Shown piece after piece: positions 35,105 through 43,716 of a stretch of DNA of 64,000 bases. Origin of the DNA: Bdellovibrio sp. KM01 (lineage in GTDB: Bacteria; Bdellovibrionota; Bdellovibrionia; Bdellovibrionales; Bdellovibrionaceae). The position numbers and the translations under genes are program-made. Within the stretch, counting starts at the first letter, position 1; each line of letters opens with the position of its first letter. The notes under the pieces were generated by a model. That model was not told the DNA's origin. It searched no databases and worked only from the letters and a program-made list of their open reading frames with translations. The stretch is from positions 1,736,001 through 1,800,000 of the forward strand of contig NZ_CP058348.1 of assembly GCF_013752535.1 (NCBI RefSeq), written 5' to 3'.

Positions 35105-36317
35105 TTTTTTCAGCCTGTTTTAATGGATTGATTGTTGTTGTGTAGGTCTTCAAACTGTTGCGCTGTTCATAAATTGAATAAACTTCGTTGGCGATCGCTT
35201 CAATATTCGAAATATTCGCATGGAAATGACCTTGGGAGACCAATAGCGCTTCTAATTCCTTATTGTTGGTAAGGCCAAGTATTGGCTTACTAGAATTTAA
35301 GTAGTCATAGAATTTATAGGGAATCGTCGTCGCGCTACGTTCGTCAGTATGTTGAATTAAAACACAAACATCATTTTCCTGAATAAAACTAATTGCCTCT
35401 GTGCGTGGGCGAATCGGAAATTGCTTAACATAGCTTTTTTTTAAATAGGACTCTTTATACTCACTATAAATTTCACCTAAGTTAATCAGTTCAATATCGC
35501 TTTCTTTAAGTTTATCGTTTTTAATCAAAAGTTCTAGTGCGGCTATAAGGGTATTGAAGTTTCTATTTGAATAAAGTGTTCCGAGATGAAGGAGTCTAAA
35601 TTTATTATGTGAGATAGGGGGGGCTGAAACTTCAAATTTGCGAGCACCTGGATACACACAAATAATATTGTCAGATTTGTACTTCTCGCGAGCCTCAGTG
35701 GCGGCTTGTTCTGTAACGAAGATAACTTTCTTAGAGAATTTAACGATGAAACGTTCAAGAAGAGCAAGAAGTTGCGCAGATCGAGAGTTTCTACCTATCC
35801 CGCTGCCGCTTAAAGGGTCTTGGAGTTCTACTGTGATATCTTTTCTGAAAATAGTCCCGGCAGCCACAGCAGATAAATGTGAAGACGCCGCTCCGCCTGT
35901 AGAAAAGACAACATCGAATCGGTTAGTTAACAAAAGCCAAATGGACGTCAAAAACGAAGTTACTGCCCAAGAAATTTTTCCTCCGCCCAGTCCATTTGTG
36001 AACGCGATTAATAGCCAATCAATTGGGTAACCGATTAGAAGGATTAACGGGGACCATAGCCATGCAGATACGGGGATTGTGCGGTGAGTACTTTTAAGTT
36101 CACTGCTCTCCGTTTTGAAGTCCGTCGGCGAAAGGCTCGGAATTCGGTAGTGCTTGACGTTCGGGTTGGTATTTTTTGCAGAGGACATTCCTGAAATTAA
36201 AGTCACTTTATGGCCTAGTTTTGTCAAGCTATCGACTTTATCGTCTAGCCATTCAGCAGGACAGCAGCCCGTGATTCCAGCAAAATAAGATACGACTAGG
36301 ATATTTTTTGATGTCAT
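35091..36317 (-). CDS. family 4-type glycosyltransferase
   Basis: About 408 residues from the ATG at 36317 (a TTG at 36323 is the alternative). The N-terminus KNILVVSYFAGITGCCPAEW and TKLGHKVTLISG, a hydrophobic stretch at ~75-110 (WSPLILLIGYPIDWLLI), and the C-terminal RLLHLGTLYSNRNFNTLIAA, ELINLGEIY, and IPYKFYDYLNSSKPILGL follow the GT4 pattern in which K-x-Y/F-x-Y-L contacts the donor. It ends the eight-gene minus-strand run and converges on wzx. Confidence 0.78.
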   Translation of the reverse strand: MTSKNILVVSYFAGITGCCPAEWLDDKVDSLTKLGHKVTLISGMSSAKNTNPNVKHYRIPSLSPTDFKTESSELKSTHRTIPVSAWLWSPLILLIGYPIDWLLIAFTNGLGGGKISWAVTSFLTSIWLLLTNRFDVVFSTGGAASSHLSAVAAGTIFRKDITVELQDPLSGSGIGRNSRSAQLLALLERFIVKFSKKVIFVTEQAATEAREKYKSDNIICVYPGARKFEVSAPPISHNKFRLLHLGTLYSNRNFNTLIAALELLIKNDKLKESDIELINLGEIYSEYKESYLKKSYVKQFPIRPRTEAISFIQENDVCVLIQHTDERSATTIPYKFYDYLNSSKPILGLTNNKELEALLVSQGHFHANISNIEAIANEVYSIYEQRNSLKTYTTTINPLKQAEKIIEL

Positions 36318-36329
36318 GCTCAAGTACCT

Positions 36330-37910
36330 TTAATCTTCAAATTTACCGCGAGCATTGGCATTGATGCCGTACTGGGGGAGAAGTGTCTGAAGTTCTTGTT
36401 TATATTCTTTGAAGTTCCATTTACCTTTTACGATTGCAGTTGCGATGTAGGGGTAAATATTATTATCCCAGTGGTGTGTGCCACGTTTCACGCCATTTCT
36501 ATGCATATATCCACAGCGTAGATTCAATTTGCGGCACGTCTTTTGAGCTTTCTGCTCAAGTTCCCAAATAGTGTTTCCTTTGTGCTTGCTAAGTAGGGCG
36601 ATAAAGGCGTCAATATTCCAAAGCGTCGGTTGTACAGAAAATAGCCATTTTGAAATGGGTAGCATTCGATAAATATTTTTACGACGAAGCACTGGAACTG
36701 AAAAGCTTTGTGAAGCTTTAATTAAGCGGATACTGTCCAAGCCTTTCATTAAAATACGCGGGTGTTTTCTGCGGATTAATAAGTTTATTGCCGTTTCAAT
36801 CTGCTTATAGTCTATGTCCGCAACTAGTGGCATATCTTCATGTTCAAAAAGGCAATATTCAAATCCTCTTTTTTTGAGCTCACCAAAACAATGAAGTAGA
36901 CGTTCAGGATACGATTGCTTGTCGTCAAATATGACTTGCTCAAAACCTTCAGGAACTAGATCCGAATGTTTATTCACGAACACGAAATTAGTGCCCAAAT
37001 TTGGACGATGCTTTTTTAGTTGTCCGAAATAAAGGGGCCATACATCTGAATAGTCCGTATGACTATACATAACTGTACAAACAGTGGTGGAAGGACGACC
37101 AAGAAATTTTGATTTTTCGTAAAGGCCTGAATCCATAAAAAACCATTTGTGTAAAAGATGGTTGTTCAATCCTTGGGATGGAGAGAACGTGACTAATGTT
37201 TTAGGTGATTTATCACTTTCAGAGAGCATTTCGTTGCTGAAAGGATTGTCACGATTGCTGTCAGGTAGTCCGATCTCAATTGTTTTTAAGAACTTGCTAT
37301 CCGGGGCAAGGTATTCCAAAGATCGCTGGTACATTTCACCAAGGGTGTCTATGTTTTCGCTAGAGGAATAGAACCACATATCTGCATATCCCTCATTAAG
37401 CTGGTTCCACATCGCGGAATAAACAAATTTCATGTCTTTGTTCACATCGAATACAATTTCAGATACTTTGTAAGGCTGATACTGATTGTATTTGTCCATT
37501 TGGCCAAGATCAAATCGCGACACCACGACGACATCATATTTGAAGTTGTTTTTCTGCTCGTATTCAGCCTTTAAAGAAATAGATTCCTTACGCGAGAAAA
37601 AAAAACTTAAGGAATTTTCAACGGTGCGAAAAGCTTGTCCTCCAGGAGGAATAAAAAATTCTTCGGTCACGCCCGCGGATGTCATATCTTGTTTAAAGGA
37701 CTTCTGTTGCTCAAATGTTGAGGTTTTTAGATAAGCGCCATAGCACTTTTTAATAACATTTTCGTTTTCAAGATCCCACGAGTGAATAAAGACATCGACA
37801 TTCTGATTATTTAGAATGTGTTCTTTGATATATTCGAAGCCATCCATGCCGGAGTTTTTAGACAAACGATTGTTGAATTTTCCATAGAGGCAAAGTGCAA
37901 TTCTTTTCAT
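36330..37910 (-). CDS. large uncharacterised protein, possible two-domain glycosyltransferase
   Basis: A 526-residue soluble protein. The N-terminal ~250 residues (RIALCLYGKFNNR, NVDVFIHSWD, VVVVSRFDLGQMDK with an R-F-D) resemble bacterial proteins annotated as surface-polysaccharide GT-A-like domains, in which SRFD sits where a metal-binding acidic motif would be. The C-terminal half has a separate alpha/beta unit (NFVFVNKHSDL, GFEYCLFEHEDMPLVADID), with FEHEDM again acidic. Both halves could be GT-A folds, but no named family is recognised. It lies 5 bases before the NTase triplet on the minus strand and 12 bases after it begins the next GT4, consistent with one operon. Confidence 0.55.
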   Translation of the reverse strand: MKRIALCLYGKFNNRLSKNSGMDGFEYIKEHILNNQNVDVFIHSWDLENENVIKKCYGAYLKTSTFEQQKSFKQDMTSAGVTEEFFIPPGGQAFRTVENSLSFFFSRKESISLKAEYEQKNNFKYDVVVVSRFDLGQMDKYNQYQPYKVSEIVFDVNKDMKFVYSAMWNQLNEGYADMWFYSSSENIDTLGEMYQRSLEYLAPDSKFLKTIEIGLPDSNRDNPFSNEMLSESDKSPKTLVTFSPSQGLNNHLLHKWFFMDSGLYEKSKFLGRPSTTVCTVMYSHTDYSDVWPLYFGQLKKHRPNLGTNFVFVNKHSDLVPEGFEQVIFDDKQSYPERLLHCFGELKKRGFEYCLFEHEDMPLVADIDYKQIETAINLLIRRKHPRILMKGLDSIRLIKASQSFSVPVLRRKNIYRMLPISKWLFSVQPTLWNIDAFIALLSKHKGNTIWELEQKAQKTCRKLNLRCGYMHRNGVKRGTHHWDNNIYPYIATAIVKGKWNFKEYKQELQTLLPQYGINANARGKFED

Positions 37911-37915
37911 AAGAC

Positions 37916-38617
37916 CTAATGAAATAATAGACTAAGGTTTACGACGTCAGTGACATCATGGTTTATGACTTTTAATTTATCGTCGATAAGAAAGTTAAAT
38001 GACGGACAAAGGAAAAGGCTGTTCTTAAATGCCACTCGTTCAGGATTCTTAACGCTGCCCATAGCGGCGTGCAAAAATGTTGGTAAGTTTCGAAAGAAAT
38101 AGGTACCAGCTGAGGCAACGTCAGAAATGACTTTTTTTTCTGCGCACTCAAGAACTACATTGTTTTTCATTTTAAGATAACTGAACTTTGGGTTCGAATC
38201 TTTGAATGTAGGAATGATTCCAAACAGTGTTGGATCCAAAGCAAACAGATTGCCTGGTGAAAAGCCCGGGGCCGAATAATCAATATCGACAAGATCTACG
38301 GCGATTGGCTTCTCGAAATCTTTAATTAGAGATACTCCGGCCAGGGCTGTGTTTAGTGCACCACGTGTCAGTTCATTAAGTATGACTTGTTTTGATCCTG
38401 GAAAAATACTTTTTAAATAATCTTGGAGTTCAGATAGTTTTTCAACCTCACGAAGTACAAAGATAAGATCTTCTGCTTTAGTTTCTCCAGATTTGAACCA
38501 AGGGCGGCTATTGATTATTTGTGCAATCATAGGCTTTCCTTGATATGGAAAAAACGGGCGGAATGTCCCGTCTTTTAATACTAGATCCGGTCCTGCTAAA
38601 GGGACAATGATATTCAT
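37916..38617 (-). CDS. nucleotidyltransferase homologue with degenerate nucleotide loop
   Basis: A 233-residue protein, third of three tandem sugar-nucleotidyltransferase homologues. It keeps the overall pattern (NIIVPLAG, QGKPMIAQIIN, NPKFSYLKMKNNVVLEC, then VISDVASAGTYFF) shared with its two neighbours, but the GxGxR loop is replaced by GPDLVLKDG and the catalytic P-K is R-P (FRPFFPYQGK). The Asp of the usual S/GDQ motif is in VDLVDIDY. It may bind a sugar nucleotide without catalysis, or act on a special substrate. The start overlaps the stop of the canonical paralogue by one base. Confidence 0.72.
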   Translation of the reverse strand: MNIIVPLAGPDLVLKDGTFRPFFPYQGKPMIAQIINSRPWFKSGETKAEDLIFVLREVEKLSELQDYLKSIFPGSKQVILNELTRGALNTALAGVSLIKDFEKPIAVDLVDIDYSAPGFSPGNLFALDPTLFGIIPTFKDSNPKFSYLKMKNNVVLECAEKKVISDVASAGTYFFRNLPTFLHAAMGSVKNPERVAFKNSLFLCPSFNFLIDDKLKVINHDVTDVVNLSLLFH

Positions 38618-39351
38618 TAAGTAGTCTCTTTAAGTAATTTCAGGTAAACATCTAGATCTTGAGGTGTACCGGTGCCGTGCATTTTGTGTTTATCGATTTC
38701 GTAAATACCAATTTTAGCACCGTCGTTGATGCAATAGTTGTAAGTCGGGCAAACATAGAATTCGTTATTTACGCGATCGTTTTGAGTGATCATGTCGATT
38801 GATGCGTCTACAAACATTTTTCCAGATTTATATAGGTAAATGCCCACAGTTGCTTGATCGCTGATAACTTCCTTTTCTCGTACCATAGTTACATGGTTTT
38901 TAGCATCGAGCTTTGCATAACTCCATTTTGGATCGTTATCGACGAAAGTCATAATTGATCCATCTAAAGAACGATCAAACATATCATCAACATAGGCTTG
39001 GATGTCGACGTCGACGATTTGATCACTGTTTGCGATTAACAATGGTGAGTCGTTGTTGATATGTTTTCTGGCGTGAAGAACTGTGATTGCAGCGCCTTCG
39101 GTAAGGCGATCAATAGTTACAAAGCTGGCATTGTAGTTTTGTTGGATTTTATTGGCAAGCTCGCGCTCCTGCTCAAGATGTTCCTTACGAGCAATCAAAA
39201 TGTAACGAGCATCTTTGACCTTAAGGTTGTTCATGACTCTCTCGATCATTGGAACACCCATAACGTCAATAAATGGTTTTGGCTTTTTATAACCAGCATT
39301 TGCGAAACGGGAACCGGCACCTGCCATGGGAATCAAAACATTAATGCTCAT
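38617..39351 (-). CDS. sugar-phosphate nucleotidyltransferase (canonical member of the triplet)
   Basis: A 244-residue enzyme with intact MAGAGSRFANAGYKKPKPF (GxGxR and P-K loop, residues 9-27), GVPMIERVMNNL, and IANSDQIVDVDI (the metal-binding Asp). DPKWSYAKLDAKNHVTMV and EKEVISDQATVGIYLY match the other two genes of the triplet. It should make an NDP-sugar or NDP-polyol from NTP and a phosphate, but the substrate is unknown. The gene abuts neighbours on both sides: it starts at 39351, directly after the stop of the first paralogue. Confidence 0.8.
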   Translation of the reverse strand: MSINVLIPMAGAGSRFANAGYKKPKPFIDVMGVPMIERVMNNLKVKDARYILIARKEHLEQERELANKIQQNYNASFVTIDRLTEGAAITVLHARKHINNDSPLLIANSDQIVDVDIQAYVDDMFDRSLDGSIMTFVDNDPKWSYAKLDAKNHVTMVREKEVISDQATVGIYLYKSGKMFVDASIDMITQNDRVNNEFYVCPTYNYCINDGAKIGIYEIDKHKMHGTGTPQDLDVYLKLLKETT

Positions 39352-40074
39352 TTACTTTTCTGCCTTTGCGTAAGTGTCGTAAGCGCGAGCACCTTCAACG
39401 GTTGCTAGCGAATGATATTGGTTGCGGTCGATTTTGAAGGTGCCCAGTTTCTTCTGTTCTAGGATGAGCTCATTGAATACTGGGCATACATAGTAATTCC
39501 CATTTACATGGGCATCTTTTTTGATCATTGCAGAGGCACCAGATACGAAGTCCTTACCTTTTTTGAAGTAATAAACACCGGCGGTAGCATTGCGACTGAT
39601 GGGACGCTTTTCTTCTGCCTGAACAATGTAGCCATTCGAATCTAGGCTTACGTAAGACCAACGTGGGTGAACGGAATCGAAAATAACAGTGCCGCCGTCA
39701 TATGAACGGATCGCTGTTACAAACTCCTTTAGGTTGATGTCCAAGATCTGGTCGCCATTAGTGATCAAAAGTTCTTCGTCGTTATTTATGCTATCGATAG
39801 CATAAAGCGCAGAACAAGCTGCGCCTTTCGTGCTTCCTTCGACAACCATTACTTCCGCTGTAGGACATAGCAATTTAATAACGTTGTCCATATGCCAGCG
39901 TTGTGCGTCTTCCTTGTTGATTAAAAAGATGAACTTGGAAGCGACTGATGAAAGGTTTTTGACCACGCGTTCAACAAGGGGAGTTCCATTTACTTCAAAT
40001 AGGTATTTCGGGTACTTTAAGCCTTCTTTAAAAAATTCTTCAGAATTTCCGGCCATTAGAACTACGATATTCAT
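39352..40074 (-). CDS. nucleotidyltransferase homologue with altered nucleotide loop
   Basis: About 240 residues from the ATG at 40074; the frame is open to 40140 but that part lies inside the HAD gene, and the ATG follows the HAD stop by one base. It keeps YPKYLFEVNGTPLVERVV (P-K retained) and ITNGDQILDINL, HPRWSYVSLDSNGYIVQ and AEEKRPISRNATAGVYYF. The GxGxR loop is changed to GNSEEFFKEG. It is the first of the triplet and closest to the HAD phosphatase. Function as an NTP transferase is plausible but not certain. Confidence 0.75.
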   Translation of the reverse strand: MNIVVLMAGNSEEFFKEGLKYPKYLFEVNGTPLVERVVKNLSSVASKFIFLINKEDAQRWHMDNVIKLLCPTAEVMVVEGSTKGAACSALYAIDSINNDEELLITNGDQILDINLKEFVTAIRSYDGGTVIFDSVHPRWSYVSLDSNGYIVQAEEKRPISRNATAGVYYFKKGKDFVSGASAMIKKDAHVNGNYYVCPVFNELILEQKKLGTFKIDRNQYHSLATVEGARAYDTYAKAEK

Positions 40075-40075
40075 T

Positions 40076-40711
40076 TTACATCTTTCCCGCTGCTGAGTTA
40101 ATCTCGTTGATGCGTTGACGGATTTTTTCATACGAAACATCGTAAACAGTCTCGATTTTCATAAGGTGAGCACCACTTGCTAACGCGGCCTTGATCCCGT
40201 TCTCATTATCTTCCAAAATCAAACACTCTTCGGGCTTCAATTCGAAGTGCGCCATCATTTTTTCATAGATTTCAGGATGTGGTTTCGAGTGAGTAACGTC
40301 TTGATTACTTAATGTGCGATCAAGATATTTTGCTAAGTCACTTTTTTCCATCATCAAATCGATTGTCTGGCGAATCGAGTTGGAGCATACGCCTAGCTTG
40401 TAATTTTCAGACTTCAATGTCGATAAAGCACGTTGATGGCAAAACATAGGCTTACAACGTTGATAGATCATTTCCATGGTGTAGATTTGCTTCAAATTAT
40501 TGATTAAGCCGTGCAAACCTTTGGGAAGTGCTCTTTCCATGCTAAGCATTTCAAGTTTCTTTTTGGTCGGAAGTCCATCGTACGTTACTAAGTGATCATA
40601 GCGGCTGATTTGAAAGCCAAACACGTCCAAAGCTTTGTTCAAAGACTCGTAGTGCCAGTCTTTTGCATCGATGAGTACGCCGTCCATGTCGAAAATAATG
40701 GCCTTAATCAT
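40076..40711 (-). CDS. HAD superfamily phosphatase/phosphomutase-like protein
   Basis: A 211-residue HAD-IA protein. IFDMDGVLIDAKDWHYESLN gives the DxDG nucleophile region and a cap domain, GVCSNSI the second motif, HSKPHPEIYE the lysine motif, and LILEDNENGIKAALASGAH the acidic loop. It resembles beta-phosphoglucomutase-type or phosphoglycolate-type enzymes; the substrate cannot be told. In an NTase cluster a HAD usually dephosphorylates or isomerises the sugar phosphate that the nucleotidyltransferase will activate (inference). It lies 11 bases after the GDPD-like gene and 1 base before the NTase triplet. Confidence 0.85.
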   Translation of the reverse strand: MIKAIIFDMDGVLIDAKDWHYESLNKALDVFGFQISRYDHLVTYDGLPTKKKLEMLSMERALPKGLHGLINNLKQIYTMEMIYQRCKPMFCHQRALSTLKSENYKLGVCSNSIRQTIDLMMEKSDLAKYLDRTLSNQDVTHSKPHPEIYEKMMAHFELKPEECLILEDNENGIKAALASGAHLMKIETVYDVSYEKIRQRINEINSAAGKM

Positions 40712-40722
40712 TCCAATTCCTT

Positions 40723-41352
40723 TTATTCTTTAATAGCCAATTGAAGATCTTCCGGGATGTCGGTGCAGATCCATAAGTTTTCTTGTTTATGCATGTTGTT
40801 TTGAATGAGCTCACTCCAGAAGGGTTTATGGTCTCGGCCATGAAGTTCGGGAGATACGAGACATACTGTTTTATTCTGTCCCAGGTAGGAGTGAATGCGT
40901 TCAAGATTTAAATAGCTTTTGCTAAAGTGATCGTACCAAATTCCTTTCACACCTTGAAGCAAGGTTGGAGTGGGAACTTCGTATTCGCTTTCTCTTGCGA
41001 AACAAGTCAGGCCTTTTGCCAAGCTTTTTACCGTATCTGGAATAGACATATCGAAAAGAAAGTAGTTTTCTATCGCATACTCATTCAACGCTTTTTTCAG
41101 AATATCCTGTAAACCGTCTGATTTGATGTTGATAGCTAAAGGCAAATTTTTAAACGGTTTAAAAATTTCTAGAAATTGCTCGAGTGGCATTTCTCCGCCA
41201 GTTGGTAAATCGTGGCAGATAACTAATTTGCCGTTTGCATCTCTGAAGTCGGTTTCAGTTCCATACCCCAGTTCGAAAGATCTACGAAAGGCCACTTCCG
41301 TATTCTTTTCGGACGCAATTTTCCAATAGCCTCTATGACTTAAAATTTTCAT
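40723..41352 (-). CDS. glycerophosphodiester phosphodiesterase-family protein
   Basis: About 209 residues from the ATG at 41352 (ATG at 41367 is an alternative). MKILSHRGYW opens with the GDPD HRG, followed by NTEVAFRRSFELGYGTETDF (E-x-D metal site) and KLVICHDLPT (the second histidine); PLAINIKSD and ICTDIPED continue the TIM-barrel pattern. It lacks a signal peptide, so it is cytoplasmic. GDPD enzymes cleave glycerophosphodiesters; sitting ahead of HAD and NTase genes it might release a glycerol- or polyol-phosphate building block (inference). It is short for the family, which usually exceeds 240 residues. Confidence 0.78.
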   Translation of the reverse strand: MKILSHRGYWKIASEKNTEVAFRRSFELGYGTETDFRDANGKLVICHDLPTGGEMPLEQFLEIFKPFKNLPLAINIKSDGLQDILKKALNEYAIENYFLFDMSIPDTVKSLAKGLTCFARESEYEVPTPTLLQGVKGIWYDHFSKSYLNLERIHSYLGQNKTVCLVSPELHGRDHKPFWSELIQNNMHKQENLWICTDIPEDLQLAIKE

Positions 41353-41444
41353 GCAGCCAAAATACATTGCCCGATTAAGTTTCTCAAGAGATCTAGATGC
41401 TTTATGATTGTTTTAGTGACGTCTTTGCGCCTGGCGTAAATAGG

Positions 41445-42437
41445 TTATGGGTTTTTATTAAGGAACGCCACTACCGCCGTCGCGATGCTCTCTGTCGACA
41501 TGGGGTCAAACGTTTCTTGAGGATCGCAAACGTCTCTGACGAACTCGCGATCTGAAGCAACAATCGGAGCGTTCAGTTGATTAGCCTCAACCAATGGTAA
41601 TCCAAATGATTCAAATAGTGACGGATAAATAGTGACTGAATTAGCTATAGCATTGAGCAAATTTGAATGTTCCATTTCATCTACGATGCGGACATTGAGA
41701 CGTTTTTGACTTGCAATGTCGACAAGTGTCTTGTGAAGGATGGGGTAGTTTTCTGCATTTAAAATAAGCACTAATTCAGGATGTAGTCCGAATTTTGAGG
41801 ATAGTGCTTCCCAGGCCATGATCAGATTTAAATGATTTTTATGTGGTTCGCCGGACGCCACATAAAGGAATGGCTTTTGATTGTTAGGCTTGTTTTCAAA
41901 TCTAATTTTCTCCCAGGAAATTTTTTCGGTAAAGGGTAAGACCTTTAACATGGGAGAAAAGTGAAGAGATTGTTTTACCAATGCTGCCATCGTTTTTGTT
42001 TGAACAATGAAGGTATGTTCTTTTCTACTGCAAAGTTTGAATAGCGTTTTCTGAAGTGCAACTTTGATGGCGAAGATTTTGGATACTTTTAGGTCAAGTG
42101 GTCCGACGATATAGCGGTTCTGGCAGAATACGTAAGTTTTAATCGGTAAGGGAAGAAGTGGTGGGAAGTTGCCAAAATATAAGGCCGCCGTGTTGGGTGT
42201 GTTGTAATTTTTAAGAATGACTAGGTCTATCTTCAAACGAGCAAAAATCGAACGAGGCATTCTTATAAATTCAACCCCCGGGAGTGGCTCTATTTGAAAA
42301 GTGTCGTTAATTATGCAAACTACACTCTTCTTGGTAGAGGCTTGTCTGAGTGTCTGTTTAAGTAAAACGGCGCCGCCACCTGAACTAATATTTTGGGCGA
42401 CGATAACTATATTTTCTTGTGGCAATTCTTCTAACAT
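41445..42437 (-). CDS. family 4-type glycosyltransferase
   Basis: A 330-residue GT-B enzyme. N-terminal ISSGGGAVLLKQTLRQ has the glycine-rich acceptor loop; the C-terminal domain has FLYVASGEPHKNHLNLIMAW, LVLILNAEN, and SLFESFGLPLVEANQLNAPI with the E-x7-E donor motif. It begins the eight-gene minus-strand run, 92 bases upstream of the GDPD-like gene, and diverges from the WbuB-like gene across 67 bases. Sugar specificity is unknown. Confidence 0.84.
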   Translation of the reverse strand: MLEELPQENIVIVAQNISSGGGAVLLKQTLRQASTKKSVVCIINDTFQIEPLPGVEFIRMPRSIFARLKIDLVILKNYNTPNTAALYFGNFPPLLPLPIKTYVFCQNRYIVGPLDLKVSKIFAIKVALQKTLFKLCSRKEHTFIVQTKTMAALVKQSLHFSPMLKVLPFTEKISWEKIRFENKPNNQKPFLYVASGEPHKNHLNLIMAWEALSSKFGLHPELVLILNAENYPILHKTLVDIASQKRLNVRIVDEMEHSNLLNAIANSVTIYPSLFESFGLPLVEANQLNAPIVASDREFVRDVCDPQETFDPMSTESIATAVVAFLNKNP

Positions 42438-42504
42438 AGCGTAATCTTGGCGATCGGCAGAGTATTGGTCAATTATATATATTAAGTGGCCAACGGAGGC
42501 ATTT

Positions 42505-43716
42505 TTGAGAGTTGCAATTCATTCCTATGTTTACTATCCAGAATCATTTTTAGTGAATGAGCTAGCTGCAGAGTTAGTTGCAAGGGGTTATATCGTTCAG
42601 GCTTACACGGGCTTACCCAATTATCCAAAAGGTGAGTTCTTTGCGCCATATTCTTTGTTGTCCGGACCGTACACTGAGGAACACGAAGGTGTTGAAATTA
42701 TTCGCTACCCAATCGTTCCGCGAAAAAAAGGTTTTTTTTGGCTTGCACTTAACTATTTGTCCCATCTCGTGAGTGGATTGTTATGCAGTTTTCGCTTAGA
42801 AAAAGTAGATGCTCACATTGTGTTTGCAACGTCGCCCATTATCACTGCAATCCCCGCTATTATAAAAGCGCGTTTTACAGGAGCAAAGGTGATTATTTGG
42901 TTGCAGGATTTGTGGCCGGAAAGTGTTTCTGCGGTCGGTGCTCTCGGCAAGAAATCAATACCATATAAAATTATCGGTAGTATGGTTCGATGGATTTACA
43001 AAAATACTGACGTTATGTTGATTCAATCTCCCGCTTTTAGGTCGAATTTGAATGAATTTGGCTTCAAAGGTCAGATAGTCGATGTGCCGAATTGGGCTCC
43101 TTCAGAAATTGAGCAGACGCAAAAAGAAGAACCTTCCTGGCTTAAAGAATTTCCTCAAAATGAATTAACTATTACTTTTGCTGGTAATATTGGAAAGGCG
43201 CAAGCTGTTTCGACGGTCCTGAGTGCAGCCAACTCCTTGAAGCATCATCAGGAAATTAAATTTGTTTTTGTTGGTGACGGAAGTCAGAAAGAATGGGCAG
43301 AGAAGTATGTTCGTGATCGCGAGCTACCAAATGTAATCTTTTTTGGAAGAAGGGCGGTAGCGGACATGCCAGCATTGTTTCGTAGATCCAGTGCTTTATT
43401 GGTGAGTCTTTCCGATGAACCCATTTTTTCTATGACAATTCCGTCTAAAATTCAGGCCTATATGGCCGCGGGACGTCCCATCGTTGGCTGTTTAAATGGG
43501 GCTGGTGCCGACGTTATCAGACAGTCTGGTTGCGGCCTCGTCGCATCAGCAATGAATAGCGAGGAATTGAGTCAGGTAATTTTAAATTTCAAGAATTCGT
43601 CGAAAGATCAGGTTAGCGAGTTTGCTGCAAATGCTAAAAGTTACTATCAAAAACATTTTGCCAAGGAAGTTGCTATTAATGCGATTGAAGGTGTTTTGAA
43701 ATTAGGGAGTTCTTAA
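42505..43716 (+). CDS. WbuB-like family 4 glycosyltransferase (candidate L-FucNAc transferase)
   Basis: A 403-residue GT-B enzyme. The N-terminus YVYYPESFLVNELAAELVAR with YTGLPNYPKGEFF and IIRYPIVPRKKG are hallmarks of the WbuB/WcaI group; the C-terminus has ITFAGNIGKAQAVSTV, FVGDGSQKEW, and PSKIQAYMAAGRPIVGCLNG. The start is a TTG at 42505, supported by GGAGG at 42495-42499 five bases upstream. WbuB proteins add FucNAc-type sugars, so it fits the UDP-L-FucNAc operon at 46564, now separated from it by pseudogenes. A remnant of a second copy of its C-terminus lies at 44688-44960. Confidence 0.85.
   Translation: MRVAIHSYVYYPESFLVNELAAELVARGYIVQAYTGLPNYPKGEFFAPYSLLSGPYTEEHEGVEIIRYPIVPRKKGFFWLALNYLSHLVSGLLCSFRLEKVDAHIVFATSPIITAIPAIIKARFTGAKVIIWLQDLWPESVSAVGALGKKSIPYKIIGSMVRWIYKNTDVMLIQSPAFRSNLNEFGFKGQIVDVPNWAPSEIEQTQKEEPSWLKEFPQNELTITFAGNIGKAQAVSTVLSAANSLKHHQEIKFVFVGDGSQKEWAEKYVRDRELPNVIFFGRRAVADMPALFRRSSALLVSLSDEPIFSMTIPSKIQAYMAAGRPIVGCLNGAGADVIRQSGCGLVASAMNSEELSQVILNFKNSSKDQVSEFAANAKSYYQKHFAKEVAINAIEGVLKLGSS

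Noticed and set aside
35638-36030. 130-codon open frame antisense to the GT4 gene at 35091-36317
   Set aside because: It mirrors a gene with strong family motifs on the other strand; no motif or start signal of its own.
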